The notes beneath the pieces are model-generated. The model made no database searches. It saw only the letters and a program-made list of their open reading frames with translations, and had not been told where the DNA came from. Positions 45,104 to 56,263 of a DNA stretch of 64,000 nt are shown here, piece after piece. Each line of letters starts with the position of its first letter. Positions within the stretch are counted from its first letter, which is position 1. The stretch is from positions 1,550,001 to 1,614,000 of the forward strand of contig OZ244890.1 in the NCBI GenBank assembly GCA_965221455.1, written 5' to 3'. Made by a program: the position numbers and the translations under genes. Source of the stretch: SMWN01 sp965221455. GTDB lineage: Bacteria; Pseudomonadota; Gammaproteobacteria; Eutrophobiales; Eutrophobiaceae.

Positions 45104-45425
45104 CTGCCAAGCCCACCAAATACTTTCCCACCAATACCAGGTTCAATCATATTGCCGACAATTGCCCCACCTACAACCGATAATACATCTCTGTATTGGT
45201 AACCAATCCTTCTTGGCGTGGGTGCGACAATAATCGCTTCCCGCCTATGTACGCTTTTTACATTGTGTTCTATATTTTACTTCTTAACCTTATACTACCC
45301 ACAGATTCTGCTGCAGATCCTGTTTTGATAAGACATACAACGGGATAAGCATATACCCTACATGCAAAGTGTCAAATGCGCGTTCTGGATACCGGCTCAA
45401 GGCCGGTATGACGAACAGAGGATGA
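45104..45425. other. Spacer with a REP-like palindrome
   Basis: Holds the Gly-rich gene fragment (about 45105-45260, minus strand) and, at 45381-45413, a palindrome (ATACCGGC...GCCGGTAT) within TTCTGGATACCGGC...GGTATGACG, a common REP-type sequence, just downstream of the metK stop. Confidence 0.6.
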
Positions 45426-46583
<1,158 letters not shown>

Positions 46584-46749
46584 ATGTTTAACCCTGTGCT
46601 CAAGAAGTGTACGATTTAGTCTCGTGTAACCGGAAACAGCGGCGCAGTCTAACCGATTCCGATTCGCTTGACGATGTTATACTCGGTGTGTTTAATGAAT
46701 AAGCTATCCAGCAAGTAATCACTTTAAAAATAGAGGATACCCGACAATT

Positions 46750-47304
46750 ATGGTGCTCACTGAAACACCTGTCTGTGATTTTGGACAAGATGCTGTTGCT
46801 TTCAGCCTGCCTGGAACTGACGGTAAACTTTGGACGCTTGATAATTGTCGTGGCGAGAAAGGCACATTAGTGATGTTCATCTGTAATCATTGTCCTTATG
46901 TTAAAGCGATTCAGACCTGTCTGGTGCAAGATACCCGCGATCTATTGCAGTTTGGTGTGAAAAGTGTCGCCATCATGTCCAATGATACCGATGATTATCC
47001 CGAAGATTCTTTCGACAATATGCAAAAGATCGCAGAACAATGCCACTACCCCTTCCCTTATCTTCTGGATGAAACTCAGGAGATCGCCAGAGCCTATGGC
47101 GCCGTCTGTACACCGGATTTTTTCGGTTATAACAGCGATCTGGAACTACAGTATCGCGGTCGATTCAATGCCAGCCGCACGACCGCCATTCACGATGCAA
47201 GACGGGATCTCTTTGAAGCCATGGAGCTTATCGCCGAAACAGGCGCAGGCCCGGGCGAACAAATCACCGGCATGGGCTGCTCCATTAAATGGAAAGTAGC
47301 CTAA
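46750..47304 (+). CDS. Thioredoxin-fold (AhpC/TSA-like) protein
   Basis: 184 residues. FSLPGTDGKLWTLDN is the opening strand of the peroxiredoxin/thioredoxin-like family, FICNHCPYVKAIQ carries the conserved Asn-His-Cys-Pro motif at the redox site, and YLLDETQEIARAYGAVCTPD has the cis-proline-preceding Thr and a second Cys. Such cytoplasmic proteins are annotated as thioredoxin-family; the substrate is unknown. There is only one Cys in the active-site motif (no CxxC), so it is more peroxiredoxin-like than disulfide reductase-like. It is divergent from metK. Confidence 0.87.
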   Translation: MVLTETPVCDFGQDAVAFSLPGTDGKLWTLDNCRGEKGTLVMFICNHCPYVKAIQTCLVQDTRDLLQFGVKSVAIMSNDTDDYPEDSFDNMQKIAEQCHYPFPYLLDETQEIARAYGAVCTPDFFGYNSDLELQYRGRFNASRTTAIHDARRDLFEAMELIAETGAGPGEQITGMGCSIKWKVA

Positions 47305-47747
47305 CGCATATCCAGGCCACAACGTGGCTGAATTCATCACTTGGTAAGCGGCGAGCATGATATGACCGTCGATGAACGATGAGTCACCGATCACTTGGGA
47401 TCATCGCTCAGCGATGGCAGCATAATCCGGAACGATATTCCCATCGGTGGAAAAAGACTGCACCCTGATTTTAATTGTAAGGCGGCAGCTTTTTCCGGTC
47501 CGCCAAATTCTCGTGGACAGTTTTTTGAGTGTTCGGATGGTTTTGCCCCGGTATTGATTCATACCATCGTCAATACGCGGCGATACAGCGGTAATGCCGC
47601 CTCATAAAGTAGTCACGTATCTGGGTGGTTTGGGCCTTTTTCCTGTCCGGTGAGTGAATTGGCGCATTCATTACATGGGCACTCTGACTTCGGTCTGATG
47701 ATGTGGTAGCATCAAGTGCTTATGAATAATTGTTCCATGTATTGACC
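47305..47747. other. Spacer without a supported gene
   Basis: About 440 bases. A 70-codon frame at 47395-47607 has no ribosome binding site or recognisable motif and is not called. Nothing else is seen. Confidence 0.5.
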
Positions 47748-48200
47748 ATGAAAAAAATTGTTTTCCTTGTGCTATCACTGACTCTGGTTTCCACACATAT
47801 CCATGCTGCCGCGCCACACGGTCCACAATCAATTGAAGTCAACGTGAGTGTTGGCACGGAAGATGGCCGGATGAAGTTTGTCCCTGATACACTGACTTTT
47901 GAACGTGGCAAGTATTACAAACTGGTGATTTCCAATCCTGGTTTGGATGAACACTATTTCACCTCTTATGCTTTTGCGACGCATGTATTCTCGCGCAAAG
48001 TTGAGGTTTTGGATAAAGCGGGCAACATCATGGCGGAAATTCACGGTGCAATTCACGACATGGAACTGAAACCTGGTGCTCGTGTGGAGTGGTTTTTCTT
48101 TCCGATGACCAGGGCCAAAGGCTTGAAATTTTTCTGCCGCAAAGCAGGCCACGAAGCAGCGGGTATGCTTGGCAGTATTAATATCATTGGTGATTTGTAG
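47748..48200 (+). CDS. Periplasmic cupredoxin-like copper protein
   Basis: The start is ATG 47748, giving a signal peptide MKKIVFLVLSLTLVSTHIHA; a TTG at 47730 would only add six residues. The 150-residue product has the cupredoxin fold pattern: KFVPDTLTFERGKYYKLVIS, then the His of YAFATHVF, and near the C terminus Cys-x4-His-x4-Met (FFCRKAGHEAAGM). Together these give the four type-1 copper ligands. It probably carries electrons or binds copper in the periplasm. The downstream PpnP-PilZ gene is 49 bases away on the same strand. Confidence 0.85.
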   Translation: MKKIVFLVLSLTLVSTHIHAAAPHGPQSIEVNVSVGTEDGRMKFVPDTLTFERGKYYKLVISNPGLDEHYFTSYAFATHVFSRKVEVLDKAGNIMAEIHGAIHDMELKPGARVEWFFFPMTRAKGLKFFCRKAGHEAAGMLGSINIIGDL

Positions 48201-48249
48201 CTATTCTGTAGCGTTGGTTTAATGCTACTTGAGATGGAGTTTGAGACAA

Positions 48250-48978
48250 GTGATCGAGGTTAACAAATACTTCGATGGGAATATGGTCTCCGTCGCATTT
48301 CGAACTGAAACGCAGCCTGCAACGGTAGGTGTCATGCAAGCCGGGGAATATGACTTCAGCACGACGCTGAAGGAGACCATGACGGTCATCAGCGGTGCAC
48401 TCTTTGTCAAATTTCCCGGCAGTAAGGACTGGCGGACTTATACTGCTGGCGAACAATTTACTGTTGAAGCAAAGCAGGATTTTCTGGTTAAGGTTGCGAT
48501 GGAATCCGCCTGGTTCTGTACCTACGGCGAAGCACCAAAAAAGCAAGCACCCGCAGCGGACATTGGCAACAACAGGAAAATCATCACACATAATCAACGC
48601 CGACATGACAGATATCACGTAGGTCACTATCCTGTTGCGGTGCAGAAGCATGACGGCACTGTACTAAAGGCGGTTTTACGTGATATCTCTTACCGAGGAT
48701 TTCAAATAGCCTGCACCGGATTAACAGCGCGTATGCTTTCTCGGGATACAGGTCTACTGGCGGAGCATGAAAGCCAGCTGGTAGCACTTTCTGTAAACAT
48801 AGAGGAAGGAGAAAAGATTGTCGCCGATTGCAGCCTGGTGTACGTGGCCAAAAATGATGATGTCTCGGGGACGGAATCCTACGCTGTCGGTTTGCAGGTC
48901 ATTGACTTCAAGGGCAACAGTCTTGACATCATCAAGCGATTGGTTAAAACGCGAAACGCACGGGGACACGCCGATTAA
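48250..48978 (+). CDS. Fusion of a PpnP-type nucleoside phosphorylase and a PilZ domain
   Basis: 242 residues from GTG 48250 (a TTG at 48229 would add seven). Residues about 1-97 match the small cupin-like PpnP family (formerly DUF1255): VNKYFDGNMVSVAFRTE, ATVGVMQAGEYDFSTTLKET, MTVISGALFVKFPGSKDW and FTVEAKQDFLVKVAMESAWF. Free-standing PpnP cleaves purine and pyrimidine nucleosides with phosphate. After a linker the C-terminal half (about 120-235) looks like PilZ: RRHDRYHVGHYPV supplies the R-x3-R-like start and VLRDISYRGFQIAC the D-x-S-x-x-G motif that contacts cyclic di-GMP. The two halves are in one uninterrupted frame. Cyclic di-GMP control of nucleoside turnover is inference. Confidence 0.78.
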   Translation: MIEVNKYFDGNMVSVAFRTETQPATVGVMQAGEYDFSTTLKETMTVISGALFVKFPGSKDWRTYTAGEQFTVEAKQDFLVKVAMESAWFCTYGEAPKKQAPAADIGNNRKIITHNQRRHDRYHVGHYPVAVQKHDGTVLKAVLRDISYRGFQIACTGLTARMLSRDTGLLAEHESQLVALSVNIEEGEKIVADCSLVYVAKNDDVSGTESYAVGLQVIDFKGNSLDIIKRLVKTRNARGHAD

Positions 48979-49072
48979 GTCCCGGTGGTCGCAGGTTTTT
49001 TCGATGCCCCCATCTGTTACATTAAGTATTAGACTTACAAACACGATGGACAACACAAACTTTCAAGCGGAT

Positions 49073-49400
49073 TTATTGCCCGTGACGGTGAGGGATAACG
49101 ACCTGGGTGCGGTCGACGGCCAGCCCTGCGTCATTGACTTTTATTGATGCCGACTGGAATACGGCCCGGACGGTGACGGTGAACGGCGTTGAGGACGATG
49201 ATGCGAACAACGAGAGCGTGCAACTCACGCATACATTGAGCAGCAGCGATATGCGTTACATTGCTATGATGCCGGACGCCGTTTTTTGTGATTGTTTCGG
49301 AAGTTGATTCTTGATGTGGATGGCAGTGGTGGTGCGCACCAGAGTGATGGACTCATGATCTGCCACCACCTATTCGGCATCCGTGACACTGCGGCCGGCG
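49073..49400 (+). pseudogene. Relic of a Calx-beta/dockerin-like gene 3' end
   Basis: Frames switch through PVTVRDND, DADWNTARTVTVNGVEDDDA and NNESVQLTHTLSSSDMRY, then a damaged MMPDAVFCDCFGS, then LDVDGSGGAHQSDGLMI and HHLFGIRDTA. This matches the last Calx-beta repeat and the dockerin-like tail of the giant gene at about 63540-63800 (TPDAVVVTVSEV-LDVDGSGG), with several frameshifts. It lies 580 bases before the start of that gene and cannot encode a useful product. Confidence 0.75.
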
Positions 49401-49982
49401 GGGATCACAGCCCTGTATCGGCGACTGTTGCGTGTCCATCCAGGCGCAGGTGATCTGCAACACCGCATGATGGAGAGGCTTGGCGAAACACTTTATCTGG
49501 CGCAGCGGCTGCTCAAAACGAGGTCTCCGAAATAACCCTTAAACAAGCCTTTTGAGGATGCCGGGACATACTGTAATTGCCAAATACTTCACGGTTGTTG
49601 AACAAGATATTGATTGTCTGTATCATCGGGCAGGGTTGCAAGTGCTGTTGAGGACGATGGTCAAACAATGAAAGCCCTGACCTTGCCTTGTGTGGGCCTC
49701 GTATGGACGGTTAATGATGATGTTCATCCGTTATGCTGCATCGTGGTAAACGAAAATGGCAGTATGTTTGGCAACCCCCGAATTAAGTACTGATAGTTGG
49801 CTTGCCGGGTAGTGCGTCTCGGGTGCCATCTATCTTGATAAAACTTGGGTTTTTTGCTCCGGACAAAAAATTAATGGACATTAACATTGCAGGATAGATA
49901 AGGAGGAGTGAGGATAGGTTTATCATGGTTCGGCGGCGTTGCCGTTGGCCTTTCCGGACTGACCGATTCTCGAACAAAATCA
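49401..49982. other. Spacer without a supported gene
   Basis: About 580 bases between the relic and the giant gene. It includes AAGGAGGA at 49899-49906, a good ribosome binding site, but the nearest in-frame start (GTG 49908) is one base away, and ATG 49925 is in another frame. No domain was recognised. Confidence 0.45.
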
Positions 49983-50303
49983 ATGAAACTGAATTTAATA
50001 AAATTATCAAGAATTGTTCTGATTCTTCCGCTTTTATTCAGTGCTGTGGCGCAGGCGCAGACAGCAGCGGGCGTGATGGTGAGTGATGCCACACTGAGTG
50101 TTATGGAAGGCAGTACCGTCAACTACACGCTGCGATTGGCCAGCCAGCCGGCGAATGTCGTGACGATTTCGGTGATGAGTAACGACCCTGGAGCGGCGTC
50201 GGTGAGTCCAGCGACGCTGACCTTTTCCACGACCGACTGGGAGACGCTCAAGCCGGTGATGGTGAGGGGTGAGCAGGATGCTGATGCGGACGACGAGAGT
50301 TGA
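49983..50303 (+). CDS. Giant Calx-beta repeat protein, N-terminal fragment
   Basis: ATG 49983 gives a clear signal peptide (MKLNLIKLSRIVLILPLLFS-AVAQAQ), then the first Calx-beta-like repeat (VMVSDATLSVMEGSTVNYTL, SNDPGAASVSPATLTF, DWETLKPVMVRGEQDADADDE). A stop at 50301 interrupts it. Removing one T at about 50300 restores the reading SDVLITHMADSADANYD, the expected continuation. The whole gene from here to the window end would be about 4.7 thousand codons. Confidence 0.75.
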   Translation: MKLNLIKLSRIVLILPLLFSAVAQAQTAAGVMVSDATLSVMEGSTVNYTLRLASQPANVVTISVMSNDPGAASVSPATLTFSTTDWETLKPVMVRGEQDADADDES

Positions 50304-51933
50304 TGTGCTGATCACGCATATGGCGGATAGCGCGGATGCTAACTATGATGATACTGCGGTGACGATAGAACCCGTGGCGGTGACGGTGGATGATGACGAG
50401 ACGGCGAGCGTGATGGTGAGTACTGCCACACTGGATGTTATGGAAGGCAGTACCGGCACCTATACGCTGGTGCTGGAGGCCCCACCGACGGTGGCAATGA
50501 CGATTTCGGTGATGAGTGACGACGAGGCTGAGGCGACGGTGGATTCACCGACACTGACCTTTGACATGGACAACTGGAGCGTGGCTCAGACTGTGACGGT
50601 GACGGGTGCGCAGGATGCTGATGCGGACGACGAGACTGTCTCTCTGATGCACACGTTTAGCGGCGGCGGACCTGCCTATGCCGATGTGACGATAGAACCC
50701 GTGGCGGTGACGGTGGATGATGACGAGACGGCGAGCGTGATGGTGAGTACTGCCACACTGGATGTTATGGAAGGCAGTACCGGCACCTATACGCTGGTGC
50801 TGGAGGCCCCACCGACGGTGGCAATGACGATTTCGGTGATGAGTGACGACGAGGCTGAGGCGACGGTGGATTCACCGACACTGACCTTTGACATGGACAA
50901 CTGGAGCGTGGCTCAGACTGTGACGGTGACGGGTGCGCAGGATGCTGATGCGGACGACGAGACTGTCTCTCTGATGCACACGTTTAGCGGCGGCGGACCT
51001 GCCTATGCCGATGTGACGATAGAACCCGTGGCGGTGACGGTGGATGATGACGAGACGGCGAGCGTGATGGTGAGTACTGCCACACTGGATGTTATGGAAG
51101 GCAGTACCGGCACCTATACGCTGGTGCTGGAGGCCCCACCGACGGTGGCAATGACGATTTCGGTGATGAGTGACGACGAGGCTGAGGCGACGGTGGATTC
51201 ACCGACACTGACCTTTGACATGGACAACTGGAGCGTGGCTCAGACTGTGACGGTGACGGGTGCGCAGGATGCTGATGCGGACGACGAGACTGTCTCTCTG
51301 ATGCACACGTTTAGCGGCGGCGGACCTGCCTATGCCGATGTGACGATAGAACCCGTGGCGGTGACGGTGGATGATGACGAGACGGCGAGCGTGATGGTGA
51401 GTACTGCCACACTGGATGTTATGGAAGGCAGTACCGGCACCTATACGCTGGTGCTGGAGGCCCCACCGACGGTGGCAATGACGATTTCGGTGATGAGTGA
51501 CGACGAGGCTGAGGCGACGGTGGATTCACCGACACTGACCTTTGACATGGACAACTGGAGCGTGGCTCAGACTGTGACGGTGACGGGTGCGCAGGATGCT
51601 GATGCGGACGACGAGACTGTCTCTCTGATGCACACGTTTAGCGGCGGCGGACCTGCCTATGCCGATGTGACGATAGAACCCGTGGCGGTGACGGTGGATG
51701 ATGACGAGACGGCGAGCGTGATGGTGAGTACTGCCACACTGGATGTTATGGAAGGCAGTACCGGCACCTATACGCTGGTGCTGGAGGCCCCACCGACGGT
51801 GGCAATGACGATTTCGGTGATGAGTGACGACGAGGCTGAAGCGGCGACGGTGGATTCACCGACACTGACCTTTGACCATGGACAACTGGAGCGTGGCTCA
51901 GACTGTGACGGTGACGGGTGCGCAGGATGCTGA
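50302..51933 (+). pseudogene. Giant Calx-beta repeat protein, fragment 2 with perfect 109-residue repeats
   Basis: Open from the frame shift at about 50300. It contains four complete identical repeats, each beginning ASVMVSTATLDVMEGSTGTY and ending VTIEPVAVTVDDDET, plus a partial fifth. The frame is lost at about 51873, where TTTGACCATGGAC has one C more than TTTGACATGGAC in the other copies. Confidence 0.8.
50374..51681 (+). repeat. Four tandem 327-bp repeats, identical as far as compared
   Basis: Units start at 50374, 50701, 51028 and 51355, a strict 327-bp period (109 codons); a fifth copy begins at 51682 and diverges after about 150 bases. Identity extends through synonymous positions, so duplication or conversion is very recent, or the assembler copied a consensus. 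Confidence 0.9.
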
Positions 51934-53353
51934 TGCGGACGACGAGACTGTCTCTCTGATGCACACGTTTAGCGGCGGCGGACCTGCCTATGCAGGCCTG
52001 ATGTGACGATAGAACCCGTGGCGGTGACGGTGACTGATAACGAGACGGCGAGCGTGATGGTGAGTGAGACCGACACTGATGTTCGATGGAAGGCACGACC
52101 ACCACCTATACGCTGGTGCTGGAGGCCCCACCGACGGTGGCAATGACGATTTCGGTGATGAGTGACGACGCTGAAGCGGCGTCGGTGAGTCCAGCGACAC
52201 TGATTTTTACCAGTGCTAACTGGGGCACGGCTCAGCCGGTGACGGTGACGGGTGAGCAGGATGATGATGCGGACAACGAGACTGTCTCTCTGACGCACAC
52301 GTCGACCGGCGGCGGTCCTGCCTATGCAGGTCCTCCTGCGGTGACGATAGCCCCCGTGAATGTGACGGTGACTGATAACGAGACGGCGCGCGTGATGGTG
52401 AGTGAGACCGACCTGATGTTCGATGAGGGCACGACCAACACCACCTATACGCTGGTGCTGGAGGCCGCACCGACGGCGGATATGACGATTTCGGTGATGA
52501 GTGACGACGCTGAAGCGGCGTCGGTGAGTCCAGCGACACTGATTTTTACCAGTGCTAACTGGGGCACGGCTCAGCCGGTGACGGTGACGGGTGAGCAGGA
52601 TGATGATGCGGACAACGAGACTGTCTCTCTGATGCACACGTCGACCGGCGGCGGTCCTGCCTATGCAGGTCCTCCTGCGGTGACGATAGCCCCCGTGAAT
52701 GTGACGGTGACTGATAACGAGACGGCGCGCGTGATGGTGAGTACTGCCACACTGATGTTATGGAAGGCAGACCGGCACCTATACGCTGGTGCTGGAGGCC
52801 CCACCGACGGTGGCAATGACGATTTCGGTGATGAGTGACGACGAGGCTGAAGCGGCGACGGTGGATCCACCGACACTGATTTTTACCAGGACTAACTGGA
52901 GCGTGGCTCAGACTGTGACGGTGACGGGTGAGCAGGATGCTGATGCGGACGACGAGACTGTCTCTCTGACGCACACGTCGAGCGGCGGCGGACCTGCCTA
53001 TGCAGGCCTGATGTGACGATAGAACCCGTGGCGGTGACGGTGACTGATAACGAGACGGCGCGCGTGATGGTGAGTGAGACCGACCTGATGTTCGATGAGG
53101 GCACGACCAACGGCACCTATACGCTGGTGCTGGAGGCCCCACCGACGGCGGATATGACGATTTCGGTGATGAGTGACGACGACGCTGAGGCGACGGTGGA
53201 GTCCAGCGACACTGATTTTTACCAGTGCTAACTGGGGCACGGCTCAGCCGGTGACGGTGACGGGTGAGCAGGATGATGATGCGGACAACGAGACTGTCTC
53301 TCTGACGCACACGTTAGACCGGCGGCGGTCCTGCCTATGCAGGTCCTCCTGCG
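51934..53353 (+). pseudogene. Giant Calx-beta repeat protein, heavily broken section
   Basis: Calx-beta-like repeats continue but change frame at about 51993, 52068-52085, 52752-52770, 53005, 53203 and 53313. The longest intact piece runs 52086-52838. Break points are hybrids of the two local repeat families, for example GCAGGCCTGATGTGACG joining GCAGGTCC with GCCGATGTGACG. Confidence 0.7.
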
Positions 53354-55890
53354 GTGACGATAGAACCCGTGGCGGTGACGGTGGATGATGACGAGACGGC
53401 GAGCGTGATGGTGAGTACTGCCACACTGGATGTTATGGAAGGCAGTACCGGCACCTATACGCTGGTGCTGGAGGCCCCACCGACGGTGGCAATGACGATT
53501 TCGGTGATGAGTGACGACGAGGCTGAGGCGACGGTGGATTCACCGACACTGACCTTTGACATGGACAACTGGGGCACGGCTCAGACGGTGACGGTGACGG
53601 GTGAGCAGGATGATGATGCGGACGACGAGACTGTCTCTCTGACGCACACGTCGACCGGCGGCGGTCCTGCCTATGCAGGTCCTCCTGCGGTGACGATAGC
53701 CCCCGTGAATGTGACGGTGACTGATAACGAGACGGCGCGCGTGATGGTGAGTGAGACCGACCTGATGTTCGATGGAGGGCACGACCAACGGCACCTATAC
53801 GCTGGTGCTGGAGGCCGCACCGACGGCGGATATGACGATTTCGGTGATGAGTGACGACGCTGAAGCGGCGTCGGTGAGTCCAGCGACACTGATTTTTACC
53901 AGTGCTAACTGGGGCACGGCTCAGCCGGTGACGGTGACGGGTGAGCAGGATGATGATGCGGACAACGAGACTGTCTCTCTGACGCACACGTCGACCGGCG
54001 GCGGTCCTGCCTATGCAGGTCCTCCTGCGGTGACGATAGCCCCCGTGAATGTGACGGTGACTGATAACGAGACGGCGCGCGTGATGGTGAGTGAGACCGA
54101 CCTGATGTTCGATGAGGGCACGACCAACACCACCTATACGCTGGTGCTGGAGGCCGCACCGACGGCGGATATGACGATTTCGGTGATGAGTGACGACGCT
54201 GAAGCGGCGTCGGTGAGTCCAGCGACACTGATTTTTACCAGTGCTAACTGGGGCACGGCTCAGCCGGTGACGGTGACGGGTGAGCAGGATGATGATGCGG
54301 ACAACGAGACTGTCTCTCTGACGCACACGTCGACCGGCGGCGGTCCTGCCTATGCAGGTCCTCCTGCGGTGACGATAGCCCCCGTGAATGTGACGGTGAC
54401 TGATAACGAGACGGCGCGCGTGATGGTGAGTGAGACCACCTGGATGTTCGATGGAGGGCACGACCAACACCACCTATACGCTGGTGCTGGAGGCCGCACC
54501 GACGGCGGATATGACGATTTCGGTGATGAGTGACGACGCTGAAGCGGCGTCGGTGAGTCCAGCGACACTGATTTTTACCAGTGCTAACTGGGGCACGGCT
54601 CAGCCGGTGACGGTGACGGGTGAGCAGGATGATGATGCGGACAACGAGACTGTCTCTCTGACGCACACGTCGACCGGCGGCGGTCCTGCCTATGCAGGTC
54701 CTCCTGCGGTGACGATAGCCCCCGTGAATGTGACGGTGACTGATAACGAGACGGCGCGCGTGATGGTGAGTGAGACCGACCTGATGTTCGATGAGGGCAC
54801 GACCAACACCACCTATACGCTGGTGCTGGAGGCCGCACCGACGGCGGATATGACGATTTCGGTGATGAGTGACGACGCTGAAGCGGCGTCGGTGAGTCCA
54901 GCGACACTGATTTTTACCAGTGCTAACTGGGGCACGGCTCAGCCGGTGACGGTGACGGGTGAGCAGGATGATGATGCGGACAACGAGACTGTCTCTCTGA
55001 CGCACACGTCGACCGGCGGCGGTCCTGCCTATGCAGGTCCTCCTGCGGTGACGATAGCCCCCGTGAATGTGACGGTGACTGATAACGAGACGGCGCGCGT
55101 GATGGTGAGTGAGACCGACCTGATGTTCGATGAGGGCACGACCAACACCACCTATACGCTGGTGCTGGAGGCCGCACCGACGGCGGATATGACGATTTCG
55201 GTGATGAGTAGCGACGCTGGAGCGGCGTCGGTGAGTCCAGCGACACTGATTTTTACCAGTGCTAACTGGGGCACGGCTCAGCCGGTGACGGTGACGGGTG
55301 AGCAGGATGATGATGCGGACAACGAGACTGTCTCTCTGACGCACACGTCGACCGGCGGCGGTCCTGCCTATGCAGGTCCTCCTGCGGTGACGATAGCCCC
55401 CGTGAATGTGACGGTGACTGATAACGAGACGGCGCGCGTGACGGTGAGTCAAACCGCGCTGACGTTCGATGAGGGCACGACCAACACCACCTATACGCTG
55501 GTGCTGGATGTCCCACCGACGGCGGATATGACGATTTCGGTGATGAGTAGCGACGCTGGAGCGGCGTCGGTGAGTCCATCGACACTGACCTTTGACATGG
55601 ACGACTGGGCGACGCCCAAGACGGTGACGGTGACGGGTGAGCAGGATGATGATGCGGACAACGAGACTGTCTCTCTGACGCACACGTCGACCGGCGGCGG
55701 TCCTGCCTATGCAGGTCCTCCTGCGGTGACGATAGCCCCCGTGAATGTGACGGTGGATGATGACGAGACGGCGAGCGTGACGGTGAGTCAAACCACACTG
55801 ATGTTCGATGGAGGGCACGACCAACACCACCTATACGCTGGTGCTGGATGTCCCACCGACGGCGGATATGACGATTTCGGTGATGAGTGA
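53354..55890 (+). pseudogene. Giant Calx-beta repeat protein, three overlapping frame fragments
   Basis: Open stretches 53354-53854, 53772-54533 and 54430-55890 each carry whole 113-residue repeats and each end the same way. An extra G turns TTCGATGAGGGC into TTCGATGGAGGGC, giving a tail MFDGGHDQ...YDDFGDE and a stop. Closing these single-base changes at about 53773, 54450 and 55808 would join the fragments into one frame. Confidence 0.75.
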
Positions 55891-56263
55891 CGACGCTGAG
55901 CGGCGTCGGTGAGTCCATCGACACTGACCTTTGACATGGACGACTGGGCGACGGCTCAAGACGGTGACGGTGATGGGTGCGGAGGATGATGATGCGGACA
56001 ACGAGACTGTCTCTCTGACGCACACGTTTAACGGCGGCGGACCTGCCTATGTGGGTGTGACGATAGAACCCGTGGCGGTGACGGTGGATGATGACGAGAC
56101 GGCGAGCGTGATGGTGAGTGCTACCACACTGGATGTTATGGAAGGCAGTACCGGCACCTATACGCTGGTGCTGGAGGCCCCACCGACGGTGGCATATGAC
56201 GATTTCGGTGATGAGTGACGACGAGGCTGAGGCGTCGGTGATTCACCGACACTGACCTTTGAC
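55891..56263 (+). pseudogene. Giant Calx-beta repeat protein, short broken segment
   Basis: One repeat with frame losses near 55897-55950 (GACGCTGAGCGGCG, lacking a base, and GACGGCTCAAGACGG, a hybrid) and near 56193-56245 (GGCATATGACG; GTCGGTGATTCACC). The intervening open piece is 55931-56218. Confidence 0.65.

Noticed and set aside
44980..45183. 67-codon plus-strand frame near the HNH relic
   Set aside because: It is the antisense of the HNH relic and the Gly-rich fragment; the minus-strand reading has the recognisable zinc-site pattern.
46584..46749. SAM-type riboswitch in front of metK
   Set aside because: None of the conserved blocks or helices of known SAM riboswitches could be recognised on the metK strand.
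47395..47607. 70-codon plus-strand frame after the thioredoxin-like gene
   Set aside because: It has no ribosome binding site, no motif and no plausible operon context.
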